Assembly: GCA_015501055.1 (NCBI GenBank)
Contig: JADNYV010000126.1
Location: forward strand, 43,396-107,395
Source: Mucidula mucida
Lineage: Eukaryota > Basidiomycota > Agaricomycetes > Agaricales > Physalacriaceae
DNA length: 64,000 bases
Direction of reading: 5' to 3'
The notes under the pieces are model-generated. The model saw only the letters and a program-made list of their open reading frames with translations, did not search any database and was not told the origin of the DNA. How positions within the stretch are numbered: position 1 is the stretch's first letter; the number at the start of each line of letters is the position of its first letter. Shown here piece by piece: positions 42,875 to 54,687 of this stretch. A program made the position numbers and the translations under genes.

Positions 42875-45295
42875 TCATAACTCTCTATCCAGCTTGTCCG
42901 GCCATCGATCTCTTTGCCACTGTCGTAAGAAGAGGTCCGTCTTCAAGAACTCGTCTTCTTGTGAGCTGTCTGGTAAGTCGTCGTTGATGCATAAAAGGAC
43001 TGTCTCCCGCTGCTCATCAACTTCGCCTAATAACCATTTGGCGCCACCTAAGGATCCGATACCGAAGAAGCGTGAAGGCGACTTTCCAACAACGAATGAA
43101 TAGCGATGGATTAATCGCACTGCGAATGCACGGGGGTTACGCGGTAGTGGTGGAGGATCAACAGTTAGTGTTAGGGGCAGAGTTATGGGATCCGTGGGGT
43201 CGCGTTCCGTAGAACCGGGAGGTAGAAATACAGCGAGTCCAGCATCGGACTTTCTCGTCAAGGCAGCAATAACTGGGTCCAAGGTCAGAAAACGATAAGA
43301 ATCTCGTATAAAATCTCACGCACTAGCATCACCACACTGCGGCTTGCTCAATAGGATATCACGGAATAGGTCCCATGCTGACTGGTCATTGAATCCTAGG
43401 CACTCTTCTCGATCCAATGTTGTCGGTAAGGGAAGACCGTTAAGAGCTGTTGGATAACCGTTCTGAGAGACTGTAGAGATGTATGAGAAAGAAATTGTTT
43501 GGCCAGCACGACTAACCCACCGAACCAATACTCCGTAGTCGCACTTGCGGTGGGATCCTCTGCTCTTGGAGGTGCAAGTCCTGCCAAGCGCATATTGGTG
43601 TCAACGTCGTCTTCCCGTGTAACTCGCAGGTTGTCTAGTATGACCTCCTGCTCCTCCGAGATTCCGCCGAGTTCCTCCCACATGCCATTCTTCAAGTCTT
43701 CGTCCAAATGTCCTTCACCTTTGCCTCCCCATTTAGCGACGATCCAAGACCACAGCAGGGCCTCGCGTCGACGCTCTATAATGAAGTGTGTCGCATGAAA
43801 CATGGTGTTCACTTCATACTCTCCCGGTATTTCGTGCCAGCCTCGGAATCGAGATAATGGCGTTGCTGAGAATTGCGGTCCAAACGCGAGAGACGCTTCG
43901 TGTAGTAAAGGCAAAGAGAGTGATCGAGCATTATGCAAAACGTAGGAGCGTTTTCGGGCGCCGAAGCGTTGATCTACGGGGAGGGGTTTTTAGCGCGCCA
44001 GGCTGACACAAGAAGAAGGCACGCACTGAGAAGATGAGCGCTCCAGCCAAGCGAACGCCATTCCCCATCGCCGGCTGCTGTACCGGATGCATCACCTTGG
44101 ACCTGGAAGGCACTGTCAAAACGAAGTACTGGTCCGTACAACGGCGAATGAAACGCAGATGGAGGCGACGGGAGGACAATGTATTGATCATCGTTTAAGG
44201 CAATGCTGGAGGAGCATTTAGCGTGAGACGGTTCGGAGTATATCTGGACAAACATACATATTGTCCGAGACCAAGTCGGAATCGAGGTTGGATAGCTGAG
44301 ACTCCACTGAAAAGCTTGAAGTGGTATAAGAAGTCGAGATGCTTGGGGAAGAAGCAGACCAACCTATTAAAATTTGGTAAAACGTGCTCGCGCCAATCCA
44401 TTGCATCCTCGTCAGAAATAAGTTCCTCCGTAGAGTTGATTAGGCGGAAAAGTTGACTAGCTATTGAATATGATGAGCTTTGCAATTAATGTACATAGTT
44501 GAAATGCGCACCATGATGTAGGTATATTGGAGGTTGGTGATGAGGACTTTCCGTAACGGAGCCATTAACGTCAAGCCACTGGGGGACCAGTCCTAATAAT
44601 TTGGTATCGTCTTCAGGGTGTTCAACGTCTGCGGTAACGAGATGCCATCTGCTATTTTTCCAAGTAGTAGACGCCTTGCCGGATGCTCTGAACGAATGTC
44701 GAAGTTCATCATGTTCCCGGAACCGCGCATTTTTCGGACGCTCCCCACTGGGTGAATTGGTATATTTTGCGCGCGCTTGCTCGTGTAGTGGGTCACTATT
44801 GTTGTTGAATAAAATTGTAGCTGAACAGTGCTTTGATACTCACGAGCCATTCACCCAGATATATACAAGATCGATTCTCGATTCTTCCACCGCGACATCA
44901 GCACACGGTCCCTCCCATTGTCCCCACGCAATCCAGGCGTCAAGACAGTTGTCTGGTATCAAATTGTGGGCCCGTATAGGACGAATGGTATGGTCCGCGA
45001 TGCATTCCGAAGGTCGTAGTTTCGAGAAAGGATGGTAGGTGACGCCCTCTTCGATGTCAGAGAATTGAACTACAGAAACCGAGTCGGAAATGGCGTGAAT
45101 AGCTGTGGGGATAGAGAGCGGGCGACCGATATCAATGGTCGTTGAAAGAGGTATTAAAGGATAGTCTAGGATGACGAAGGCCGTAGAGACCAGTATAATC
45201 GTGAAGATGACGACCAGCGCATTGCGATGCGCGCGAATGTGGGCGACGACGTTTGGCTGTCGTGTGCGCCCAGTGGTCGTCGGGGGCCAAATCAT
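42875..45295 (-). CDS. Stealth-family sugar-phosphate transferase, type II membrane
   Basis: ATG 45295 starts MIWPPTTTGRTRQPNVV, followed by one membrane helix (NALVVIFTIILVSTAFVIL). All four Stealth regions can be seen: CR1 IDLVYIWVNGSDPL; CR2 RFREHDELRHSFRA, HHASQLFRLINSTEEL and HVLPNFN; a LNDDQYIV stretch; CR3 NRFGARKRSYVLHNARSLS and NTMFHATHFIIERRREALLW; and CR4 RYSFVVGKSPSRFFGIGSLG with ETVLLCINDDLPD. Stealth proteins include human GNPTAB and bacterial capsule hexose-1-phosphate transferases. In a fungus a Golgi role in phosphodiester glycan or wall polymer synthesis is inferred. Several junctions in the middle were not resolved. The protein continues to the stop at 42875. ATG 45430 is an in-frame alternative start. 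Confidence 0.8.
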
Positions 45296-46187
45296 TGGGC
45301 TCCGGCAAAAGCCAACGCTGGAATTTTGTATGTCGTGTGCCCAATCAAACCCCAAGCAAGTGTGTGGAGTTACCTGATCTGATGAACCGCAGTACGGCCC
45401 TAGATACTGGTTTTCAGTCAAAGTCAACAACTTTCACGAAAACCTGTTGACAGACGTCCTCGTCGTATTCCAGACGAGTAGGCGCAGCTCTGAGGGACCA
45501 TCCGTGGCTGGAAAAAAACCTTGCAGGGGCCTTGTCGACGCAGCAAGGCGGACAGGCCCCTTTTGAAATGGTCTTGGCATCAGCTCTTTCTCCATCAAGC
45601 CAAATCATCACCATTCACTTTATAGCGCTACGCGGCGAGCTAAGCCCAGACATTGCTGATAGTTGCTGATAGATGGATGATGAATACGCTGACCCACGTA
45701 CATACCCACATTGTGCAGTAGTATACGAGTTTTGTTTCCTACTCACTTGGCTTGATCGAGGACGGCTGCCGCGCCGAAGATTAAAACCCTGACGACCCCT
45801 CTTCCCGTGCCTAAATGTGGCCATGAACGGTCACGAGCGCGCTTTTGATACTTCCTTCAACTGACCGTGCCACAATTTCAAGCAATCTTGTACCGATCCA
45901 AGAGAACATCGTTGCCTATAGCCTTTGTATATACCTTACCGACGGTGTCCAATGTATCTTTACCCACGCGGCTTTGAAGGCCGTTATCGGGACTCGCGAG
46001 CCTGTGATCTCGTGGTACATGGTCTTGCCCTGCCGTATAGTGTACAAGACCAAACCTCTACATTGAGGTGTGACTCTATCGCGGCAGCGGTACCAGATTT
46101 TCTTCGACTGTACAGGGCTCGCAAAGATATATACTCCGTCTCAGTCGGTATCTTGAATCGCAGCGATACGATCAGGATGTAACGGGT
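45296..46187. other. Intergenic, nothing recognised
   Basis: Open frames at 45615-45824 and 45414-45614 (minus) and 45925-46182 (plus) show no motif, helix or dependable splice signal. The region may include the 5' leader of the Stealth gene. Confidence 0.45.
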
Positions 46188-48039
46188 CTAGTTCGTAGTG
46201 CTCTTCGGCGCACCCTCTCCATAAGGGGATACCAATCTCCTTCGTCTTTTCCTCCTCAATCCATACCTTCCCACAGCTCTCCAAACCAGGAAGCAGAAAC
46301 TGGAGAGGTTTGCGCTACTAGGCGAAATGACATTAGTACGTCTCGTGCAAGGCATGATGGACCTACCCGCTGGCGTATCCATTCTCTCGTGGGTCGGTAT
46401 CTACTTCCAATCCTGGCTAGATCGACATGAACGGCGTCTTGAGCTGTTTGAGGCGGAGAATCGGAAGTGGGCGGAGATAATGGTCGGTACGGTGTTCTAA
46501 GCGGCGTCTCCTTCGCGGGCGAGTACATGATAACTTTCGGTACGTCTGAGCTGTCGATGGTGGGAGAAAGAGGTTGATGTTGCGATATAGGCTCCAGCGA
46601 GGAGTTCTTTGAGGTATCGCGCGGCGGAGGTAGAAACTTGATGACTCGAGAGGAAGAACTTGCACTAATCCCCGATTTTTGGCCTGGCGCTCCGCTAAGC
46701 CCCGGCAGTTTGAAAGTAGCGCGACGGTCGACTCTATAAACTTTCTTTAAATACGTGAGGCCGTAAGGGGAACACCACATACGAAGGTAAATTTTTCGGT
46801 TTCTTGGAAGGAAGTGTCGTCCACCGCTCATCGTCGTCTGTACCATAAGCGGAAACAAGAGCTGGACGTTTATTGGGTGCCGAAATCGGTTTACATTGAG
46901 ATGCATTCGGCTCATGACTAACAGGAGCAGTTTTTCGTAAAGGATGTAGTCTCCCGGCATTCAGAGGGCCTTTTAGTGATGCTGATTTGGGGGGTGTTCT
47001 TGTCAAATAGGCAGGTTGCTGGAACGGAGACGATAGGAGAGGACTGGTAGGTTGCATGGGACTTGAAGAGGCATCCATCCAGGCAGGTCTAGGAGAATCT
47101 TTGAGGAACTGAGGCGACTGAGGCAAAGGGGGCATGTGTTGCATTAGCTTCGCTAGAAACATATTGAGTACCGCTACGCAGAGGAAGGAAAGCATGTACC
47201 AGTCGTTGAATAAATGCTCTGCGAATGAAGCTGAAAAGTGGGCACTAGAATATACGTGAGCGTGGCAATACGCCGTAAGAAACACGCGGACAGACGTGGT
47301 GCAGTCAACGGAGTTGAATGTATGCGTTGCGATGTACTGGGTCCTGGAAACATTTGACTAGGAAATTCTCGACTTGGCTGAGAAAATAAGTTGACACTGT
47401 TCCATGCGGATGCAACACGTTGTGTCGGCATAGTTTTTGGAGCAATGGATGTTTGTTGAAGAGGAGATGAACGAGCATGCATCATGGGTGAGTGTGTGTT
47501 AGTAGGGCGCGAAGCAGGAGACGAGAATGGGGCAAGCGGCCACGTTGGAGGACCGTGTCGAAACATTGGAGCAGGAACTGAGTCAGAACGTTAGATACAG
47601 GCTTCGGATCAACAGCAGGAGCAGGAATAGGATTTGAGATAAATGGAGCAGCAGGCGGAGCAGGATTTGGGATGGACTGAGCAGAATTTGGTAGAGGATT
47701 ATTGAGATTCGCGGTCGTCTTGGTCGCCCTCTGGGCTTGCCTCTGAAATGCCTGAGCAATAATATTGGGCTTTCCTTTGACAGCGTCAACGACCTTCTTT
47801 ACAGGCTTTTTCTTCTTCGGCGAATCTCGGGCATTTCGCGCAGCGGCGTTGATCTTGGCGATGCTAAAAGGATTCGGCTTGTAGACGACGGTTTCCTCGC
47901 GTGTCGATATGTCGAGGTCGTTGAGCAAGCGTGTATCCTCGCGGCTGACGGCGGGACCGTCACCGGAGTCGCTGTCAGAGTCGGAATCGTCGTAGCCATG
48001 CCTGGAAGTACGCAGATTGAATGCCCATGCAGAGGACAT
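46188..48039 (-). CDS. Disordered, SP-rich protein with a membrane segment, family unknown
   Basis: The protein starts MSSAWAFNLRTSRHGYDDSD, an acidic head, then STREETVVYKPNPFSIAKI and a basic patch (SPKKKKPVKKVVDAVKG). A long Pro/Ser stretch with MFRHGPPTWPLAPF leads to a hydrophobic region (AEHLFNDWYMLSFLCVAVLNMFLAKL). After more SP motifs come SSVDRRATFKLPGLSGAPGQ, reached by a GTATGT-TAG intron, and a final exon ending in a strongly basic YGLRRKRRRRLVSP. I do not recognise the family. The mix of basic patches, many Ser-Pro sites and one or two membrane segments would suit a nuclear-envelope protein, but that is speculation. At about 47585-47600 the frame changes and needs one extra base. 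Confidence 0.5.
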
Positions 48040-48525
48040 GGAGGACTGCCAGAGAGTCTAAATCGGGAAGGAGAATTACTTGTTCCTTATTGGGACGCCA
48101 CGGCTGGAGCGGGGACTATGTTGGTTACCGGCGCGCTCTGTCCGCGATCGGAGCGTTGTACGGGGGAATAATTGGGTTGCCTGCAGCGGGATACAATACA
48201 ATCAGTCGTACCGAAACGGGCTGAGTGGCTGAATAGAGACTGAATAGAAAGTAAATTGATTGGCAGATGATGGATATAACGGGACAATGAGGGGTGCCGG
48301 CGGCATCGCAGACCAGTCGTTTGCCTCGGTTTCGCCTCATTATATCCACTGTCGACCAAAGAGCAGGACAAGAGCAGGAAAGCATGGCCATCTCATCGAC
48401 TTGAAATTCCCACCCGACCCGAGACGGTCCCATTGTTGCCGCATGCTCTTGTTTAATAACCGCCATTGTTCTTTCGACTTTTGCTCCTTCTGTCCTGACT
48501 CCCACCACCGTCGTCGTCCGCTCAG
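48040..48525. other. Divergent promoter region
   Basis: This lies between the starts of the SP-rich protein gene and the RBR ligase gene, which are transcribed apart. Short frames on both strands lack support. Confidence 0.5.
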
Positions 48526-50236
48526 ATGGACTTTACAGTTCACGACCATCCGCCTCATCCGTTCAGCGACCATCCAGATGCCCAGGCCATCCACGGGCTG
48601 CTGCAGCTGAACCAGCCTGTCTTCATGGACCGTCGAGCCTCGCGGCATTTCGCCGCACAATTCGCCTCGATACCGGATCCCATGTTCCCTCAACCCCCCC
48701 AGCATTGGCACCATCTGCCACCCCACGAGCCAGTCGTCGCGCCTCCCAGGCGGCGATCGTATGGCGTGCCCGAGTTCTTGCCAGTGGCCCACCATCACCA
48801 TCAGTTCCACTTCCACCCCGCCCCCATGTTCATGGGCGTACCTCTATTCGGTGACTTGGCACCTACGGCTGCGCCCCAGGTGGACATCCAGCCCATGGCA
48901 AGCCCACGCCGGCGCCAGCAGTATGCCTTCCGCCCCGTTTCGCCGACTTAGTGATCTCATTTTGTTCCCAGATTAGCTCGCATGAATCTGATGCACGGTC
49001 TACGGCAAATGCGACACACTCGGCATCAGCGAACACCTCCACCTGAGCCCCAGTCAGAGGATGCTCAGTCAGTCTTCATTTACTCTACCAATTCGGATCG
49101 TCTAATTGTTTTCTAGGAAAACTTGCTCAGTGTGTCTGGACACAATAGAAGAAAATCCAATCTGCGCTCCATGCTCCCATAGCTTTGACGCGGCCTGCAT
49201 CGAAAGTCTCGTATCCGCCGCTCTAAAGGACGAATCCATGTTTCCACCTAAATGCTGTGGCAAAGCTATTCCCCTCGAGCTGGTTGAGAGCCACATCGAT
49301 GGCGGTGTGGTTTCGTTGTACAAGGAAAAGAGCGTTGAATATTCCACCGTCCTACGCGTCTATTGTTCCAAAAAGACATGTAGTCGCTTTTTAGGCGCCA
49401 GGAACAACGACTCTTCTTCCCCACCCGTCGCCCTGCCGTGTACTGCTGACGAATGTGGACAGTCGACCTGTAACACATGTCTGAATCAAGTCGCCGACGG
49501 GAATATCTCAATTCACGTATGTACACAAAATGAATCCGACGAACAGATTCATCAGTTGGCCGACTCCAAACAGTGGGCTACATGCCCGGGATGCCGTACT
49601 CTTGTGGAACTGTCGATGGGCTGTAACCATGTTCTTTGCCGGTGTGGCACACAGTTCTGTTATGTCTGCTCTGGTAAATGGGGTGCTTGTCGTTGCGCCC
49701 TTGCTCCGCGCCGCGCTTCCACGATGGTTCAACGCCGAAGCATGCTTCGGCGAAGGAGTCATCCGTATCGTCGTCGCGAAGAAGAAACCGCACCTGTTCT
49801 GGACTATCATCCGCCCGATCTCTTCCCAGACAACGCCTTCGAAGCTGCGATACGGCACGAACTTCAGCAAAGGTTTTTTGCTCACAGAGAATTCGAAGAT
49901 CTTGAGCGGCAGAGGATGGCTCGTACAACGGTTCCCGGTCCAGGACCGAGCCGATTCACGGATGCATCCTTTGGTCGCGCCTTTGACCCCGTTGTAGATT
50001 CATTGCCTCTTCCATCCCCCGAGATTGAATGGACTATGCCTCATTTTGATCTTCTCCCCGATCAAAAGTCTTCGGGCATTCATACCAGCCATCACAGCAG
50101 CACCAGGCGCTATTCAACGCTCCTACTGACTTTTCCCAATTCATGCATGTCCCGGATGTGGCTCCAACTGTACCCCGAGATGAAACGTTCCGTTCTGCTG
50201 CCTCTCCTCCACCTCCATACTCGACTGGACGGTTGA
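48526..50236 (+). CDS. RBR-type E3 ubiquitin ligase
   Basis: Three exons (48526-48920, 48972-49067, 49117-50236) give 536 residues. The first ~165 are Pro/His-rich and disordered, followed by LARMNLMHGLRQM. RING1 starts KTCSVCLDTIEENPICAPCS; the in-between-RING region has VYCSKKTCSRFLG and ADECGQSTCNTCL; RING2 is TCPGCRTLVELSMGCNHVLC followed by RCGTQFCYVCSGKWGACRC. In RBR ligases ubiquitin is first passed to a RING2 cysteine, here probably the Cys of MGCNHVLC. The C-terminal ~200 residues are Arg/Pro-rich. Substrates are unknown. The intron after RRRQ uses GTATGC and is needed to bypass a stop at 48949. Confidence 0.87.
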
Positions 50237-50491
50237 TGTGGTAATGCTACTGTTTTTCGCGCTATGCAATCTATGTACAATACATATGGATACGAGACAA
50301 GTGTACCATTAGGCCTGCCAATATAGCTCTCACACGAACGCTGTGCCATGCTGTTGCATCAAAAGGGGAGTGGTGACGCCACATCACGGAAATGGCTGTA
50401 TGCACGTGAGATCTGATATCATCGATGAGAAATCCATAAAAGGCGAGATCGCGGAAATATCTGCCTCATCCGTGCTCATCTCTCTACCACC

Positions 50492-51133
50492 ATGTCTAAC
50501 GTATACGTATGTGGGACTATGCTGGCGGCGACTGATTTCCCTGACGAGTTCTACGCAGTTTGACATTACGATTGACGGCCAAAACGCTGGTCGCTTGGTT
50601 TTCAAGCTGTACGACGACGTCGTTCCCAAGACTTGCAAAAACTTCCGCGAGCTCGCTACTGGCCAGCACGGGTTTGGATACGCTGGCTCTGGATTCCACC
50701 GTATCATTCCCAACTTTATGCTCCAGGGAGGAGACTTTACCAGAAACAATGGCACTGGTGGCAAGTCGATCTATGGCGAGAAGTTTGCGGGTAAGCAGGC
50801 GTATCGATGGTTACGATGGCTCCGATCTCACATGCTCTCTCAGATGAGAACTTCAACCTCAAGCACACCAAGCCCGGTATTCTCTCGATGGCCAACGCCG
50901 GCAAGAACACCAACGGTCGGTTACATCGCGTATGATATTGCTGTAAGCTAATGCTGTACTCAGGCTCCCAGTTCTTCATCACGACCGTTGTGACCTCTTG
51001 GCTCGATGGCGCTCACGTCGTGTTCGGCGAGTGTGTCGAGGGCTTGGACCTCGTCAAGCAGATTGAGACGCTCGGCACTGCTTCTGGTACGCCCAAGAAG
51101 AAGGTTCTTATCTCTGCGTCCGGCACTGTCTAA
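50492..51133 (+). CDS. Cyclophilin A peptidyl-prolyl isomerase
   Basis: Four exons (50492-50506, 50559-50790, 50844-50915, 50964-51133) give 162 residues, the standard length. The sequence is canonical: [60 protein letters not shown] (catalytic Arg and drug-pocket residues), [40 protein letters not shown] with the cyclosporin-binding Trp, and a [11 protein letters not shown] end. It is a cytosolic folding catalyst and the usual cyclosporin receptor. The first exon encodes only five residues. Confidence 0.95.
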
Positions 51134-51469
51134 GCTTTATTGGCTATCATTAAATGAATACGACGAGGACGAGTAAGAAGAAATTATACACTGTGTCATT
51201 AGGAAAATAGCATTGTTGCATTTCGTGTATCATTTTGTGTGTTAAGCAACCGTGCCTAAATAGGACGTCTACAGGCACGAGCAATCGTCGATCAAAGCGG
51301 GTATTGCCTGCTCTCCTTCCCCTACCATGCCTTCTGCCACTGGATAAGACTCTCTCTTCTATTTTACAGGCCACACACAGCAGCATAGCAATTGACTTGC
51401 TTTTTGCTGTTCTTTTCTCTCTCGAGACACACACTCTTTAGACAATTGATCGACGCGAGACTGGATGGC
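51134..51469. other. Intergenic, nothing recognised
   Basis: This holds the 3' end of cyclophilin A and the T/C-rich leader of the mucin-like gene. No gene is seen. Confidence 0.5.
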
Positions 51470-53138
51470 ATGGTTTCTGTCTCGGATTCGGCTACTCAAA
51501 AGCTAAAGGCTCCAGCCCGTCGAGCTCTACACCGCATGCTCAGCTGGAACGACTCGCAACCATGGCCACGCAGAATACGCAGAAAGCCCCAAGCTAGGTA
51601 GCTGTCTCTCCAAAAATTCAAGATTTTTCGTTAATCAAGTGCTGCAGCCCGACGGGGGAGTCAACGACGGGCCCATCCGCGGAAGAAGCATTAATAACTA
51701 GTCTACTTATACCATCCAACTCGAGCACGTTCGCTAGCATGTCTCCTTCCTCCAATGCCGCGTCGAGTTCTAGTATCAGTTCAGCACCGACCTCTATCAC
51801 GTCCAGTGCACTATCGACCTCTGTCACGTCTAGCTCAACCACCTCTGTCACGTCTAGCTCAACCACCTCCTCCAATGGAGCCTCCAGCTCCTCTTCTTCC
51901 ACGTCGGGCACCTCATCCACTTCTTTCACGTCCATCCAACCTTCGTTCTCATCGTCGTCAAGCTCACTTTCATTCAGCCTGTCGTAAGTGTCACTTTATA
52001 TAGACAATGTTCTCCTTGAACGCCCTTCAGATCTTCAGATTCATTCACTTTCTCATCAACGTCTTACTCCTGGTCGGCATCCCCAACTTCATGGTCATCC
52101 GTGACCAACACCAGACCCACGGTTCAATACACAACGTTAACTGCAACACAAGTCGGAACGACCACAGTAGAGCACACGCAGTCCTCGTTTACTTCTCAAT
52201 TTGAACCTGTCAACCCCTCTACCACAACGATTACCTCGGCTAGCAGTACCTCATCCGGAGTGTTGAGTACTAACAGTCCCGGAGAAGGCAATTCGTGAGT
52301 GTATCTCATCTCCCTTCTTCACGATTCCGGCTCATGCGGTACAATAAGATTCTCGCGTAATACCGGCGCCATCGTTGGAGTCACACTAGCTGTGGCTTTC
52401 GTCGTCATTTCAGCAGCGTTCCTGGTGTTCTTCGGATGTCGCAGGTATCGCAAGCTGCACAACCCAAACCAAACATGGCGTCCTCCTCTTGGGGATGACG
52501 ATTCGGAGCGTTTAAGCGTCGCTGGTCAAGCGGCCCTGAGACGAGCGACGTTGCCAAACGTTGAGAGTAGCGAACCTTTGACAATGTCGAGCACGCAAAA
52601 CCACGCTCTTTTGTCTCGTCATTCATCCGAGGGTCAACAGCTCTCCAGCCTAGGCCATTCATCTGGAGAGTCATCTACTCACGGCCTACTCTCACCCATG
52701 TCGCGTGTCGGCTACTTTGGAGACGCGCCACCAAGTAGCTTCGTACCCTTGCCTGAACGCGCGCGCCGCCTCCCAGGTGTGGCGGATATCGCCATACCCC
52801 CGCCTGCCCAACTTTCCTCGCTTCCACGTTCGCCGAGTTCACCGACATCCATTTATTCGAATCACGCTTCGTTACTGAACCCTCCTTTGGTCGTCCCGAC
52901 CATGCCTGCCATTGTTGTCAGTCCTGATGCAGCTCCCCAGTGGCCGCCGCCGCCTGTCCATTTACCTTCGTTTGGATCGTCCTCTGAGCTGCCGCGTCTT
53001 CTCCAGAATAATAGTTACATCAGTTTCCGAGACGACGCAGATTATTCTCGACCTATTGTAGGCTCCAGGGGGTTAGGAGGCGCAGTAGATGTCAGCGATG
53101 ACGAGGACGATATTCCAACTGCTCCTCGAGCCCTTTGA
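51470..53138 (+). CDS. Ser/Thr-rich (mucin-like) single-pass membrane protein
   Basis: Four exons (51470-51597, 51648-51983, 52031-52294, 52349-53138) give about 505 residues. After a basic head of ~43 residues comes a ~200-residue Ser/Thr stretch, likely O-mannosylated, then a membrane helix (AIVGVTLAVAFVVISAAFLVFF) followed by GCRRYRK and a ~240-residue cytosolic tail rich in Ser, Pro and acidic residues (DVSDDEDDIPTAP). The layout resembles fungal wall-stress sensors (Mid2/Wsc type) without a WSC domain; function is inferred only from shape. No signal peptide is visible at the chosen start, so the true first exon may lie elsewhere. A 24-bp tandem repeat lies in the Ser/Thr region. Confidence 0.7.
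51817..51864 (+). repeat. 24-bp tandem repeat, two exact copies
   Basis: Bases 51817-51840 are repeated exactly at 51841-51864. Each copy encodes eight residues of the Ser/Thr-rich region (TSVTSSST phase), so the length change keeps frame. Slippage between copies could vary the ectodomain length. Confidence 0.85.
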
Positions 53139-54687
53139 CCGTAAGTAGATATCTTTTTCGTACACACGCTTGCATTTGTTTTCTTGATCTCAGACACGAA
53201 CTTGCGCATATCACTCACGCATCGCTTTCCTTGATACCCCATGTACTTATGATGTACTCGCTAGCTTACTGTATGTTATGCGTAATCATGCGCGCTTTTT
53301 GACCCTATCTACTAAATTATAAATCATTATTAGAACAATCTACCTCGCAGCGTACATACCGGTCAGGGTATTTGAGCGTCTTCTAGCTCTTTTTGGATTG
53401 AACTGACGTCCGCAGGCCTTGTGGGAATCGGATTCTCAGGACACATTCGAGCATTGAGATTGTAGCTCACCTCCGGTAATATCTAGCTCCTCAGCTTCGC
53501 TGAGCTAGTAGAACAGGGAACAGTTTCGCCGAGGCACTTGCCTTGCTCGGATCTGGTATCTCCGCTCACGGTATTTAACATATGTTCTAAGGTTTCGGTT
53601 GCGCCACATCATTTACTGATGCTTCTGAAATGGTAATGGCAAGCCGCAACTTTGCCCCACCTTCATAACGACTCCTTTATCGGCATGAGTTTGAGCAGAC
53701 CATTCTGCAACGTGAATTTGTACTAAAACGTGCTCATAGCAAGTTCATCGATACTCCATATCGATAACGCGTTGAATTCCGGTCCTCGTTCTGCGCATCA
53801 CTCTTCTCTGACGTGCTAACGCAACCACGTAGAGCGAGTGCAGGTCTTCGACGAATCAGCGAACATTCTTCCAGTCGACGTCTTCTTACCCCAGCGAGAG
53901 CTAGCAAGTCCGAGGAAGAACGGAACGCAGTTCTGGAACTCGTAGCTGTCGAAGAGGACGCCTCTGAGATCTACTTCTCCAAAGTCAATGTCTCGGAGGC
54001 CGGTGCTGGGTAAGGAAATTGGGCGTTGCAATCCACCGGGACTGTGCGAAGCGACTGGAAGAGGTACGCCGGTTGCGAACGATCGACTTGTATCGCAGTC
54101 ATGGACGCCTACCTTGACGCCGTGAAGACATCGATAACTATGCATGTGGAGCTTCATTTTCCAGAAAGCTTTCTAGGAAAGCCTGTAGATGTCAGCTACA
54201 GTGGCAGCTGCTACACTGGAGACTTCCAGCCTGACAGGATGCTATTGCCAGCTGATTGGAAGACAAACAGTTGAACATGTCCTACGGGGCGGAGAAAAAG
54301 GACCTTCCTGTTCAGTCATAGGTTTTGAGGATGCGACGTCTTGAACGTGGTATAAGACGGACCAGACGGGCCGCCCCAGAAGAACGACACAACCCTGAAC
54401 GCTAAGAAGCATCCAAGCCGACGTTCTCTTTCTACGCGCCTCAGTGACAGAAAACAAGCAGCAAATTATCATGGCCGCGTTTCGTCTTCGAGTCCAACGG
54501 CCGCCGTTTAGTGGAGAGAAACAAGCAGTCATGACGACCTCCAAAATACCGTACACACGGCGTTGCCAACGTGTGAGTACCCTCAAGTTCCATCTGAGTC
54601 TCTTTTTCATGCACTTAATTCTGCATTTGATTTCAGACGCATTAATAAGGACAAGACCGCGAATGCTTTTTCCGTAGGCTCTCAGCC
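53139..54687. other. Intergenic, nothing recognised
   Basis: About 1.5 kb. Open frames on both strands at 53813-54157 and 54242-54697 overlap each other and carry no recognisable motif. The last part should be the pectinesterase promoter. Confidence 0.5.

Noticed and set aside
46188..48039. Naming the SP-rich protein as the pore protein Pom34
   Set aside because: Only the presence of membrane segments and basic patches suggests it; no diagnostic motif is visible.
51618..51935. Acidic, valine-rich frame on the minus strand
   Set aside because: It is the complement of the Ser/Thr-rich repeat region of the mucin-like gene.
53813..54157. Overlapping frames on both strands suggesting a gene
   Set aside because: Neither strand shows a domain, signal peptide or intron pattern; overlapping sense and antisense frames are common at this base composition.
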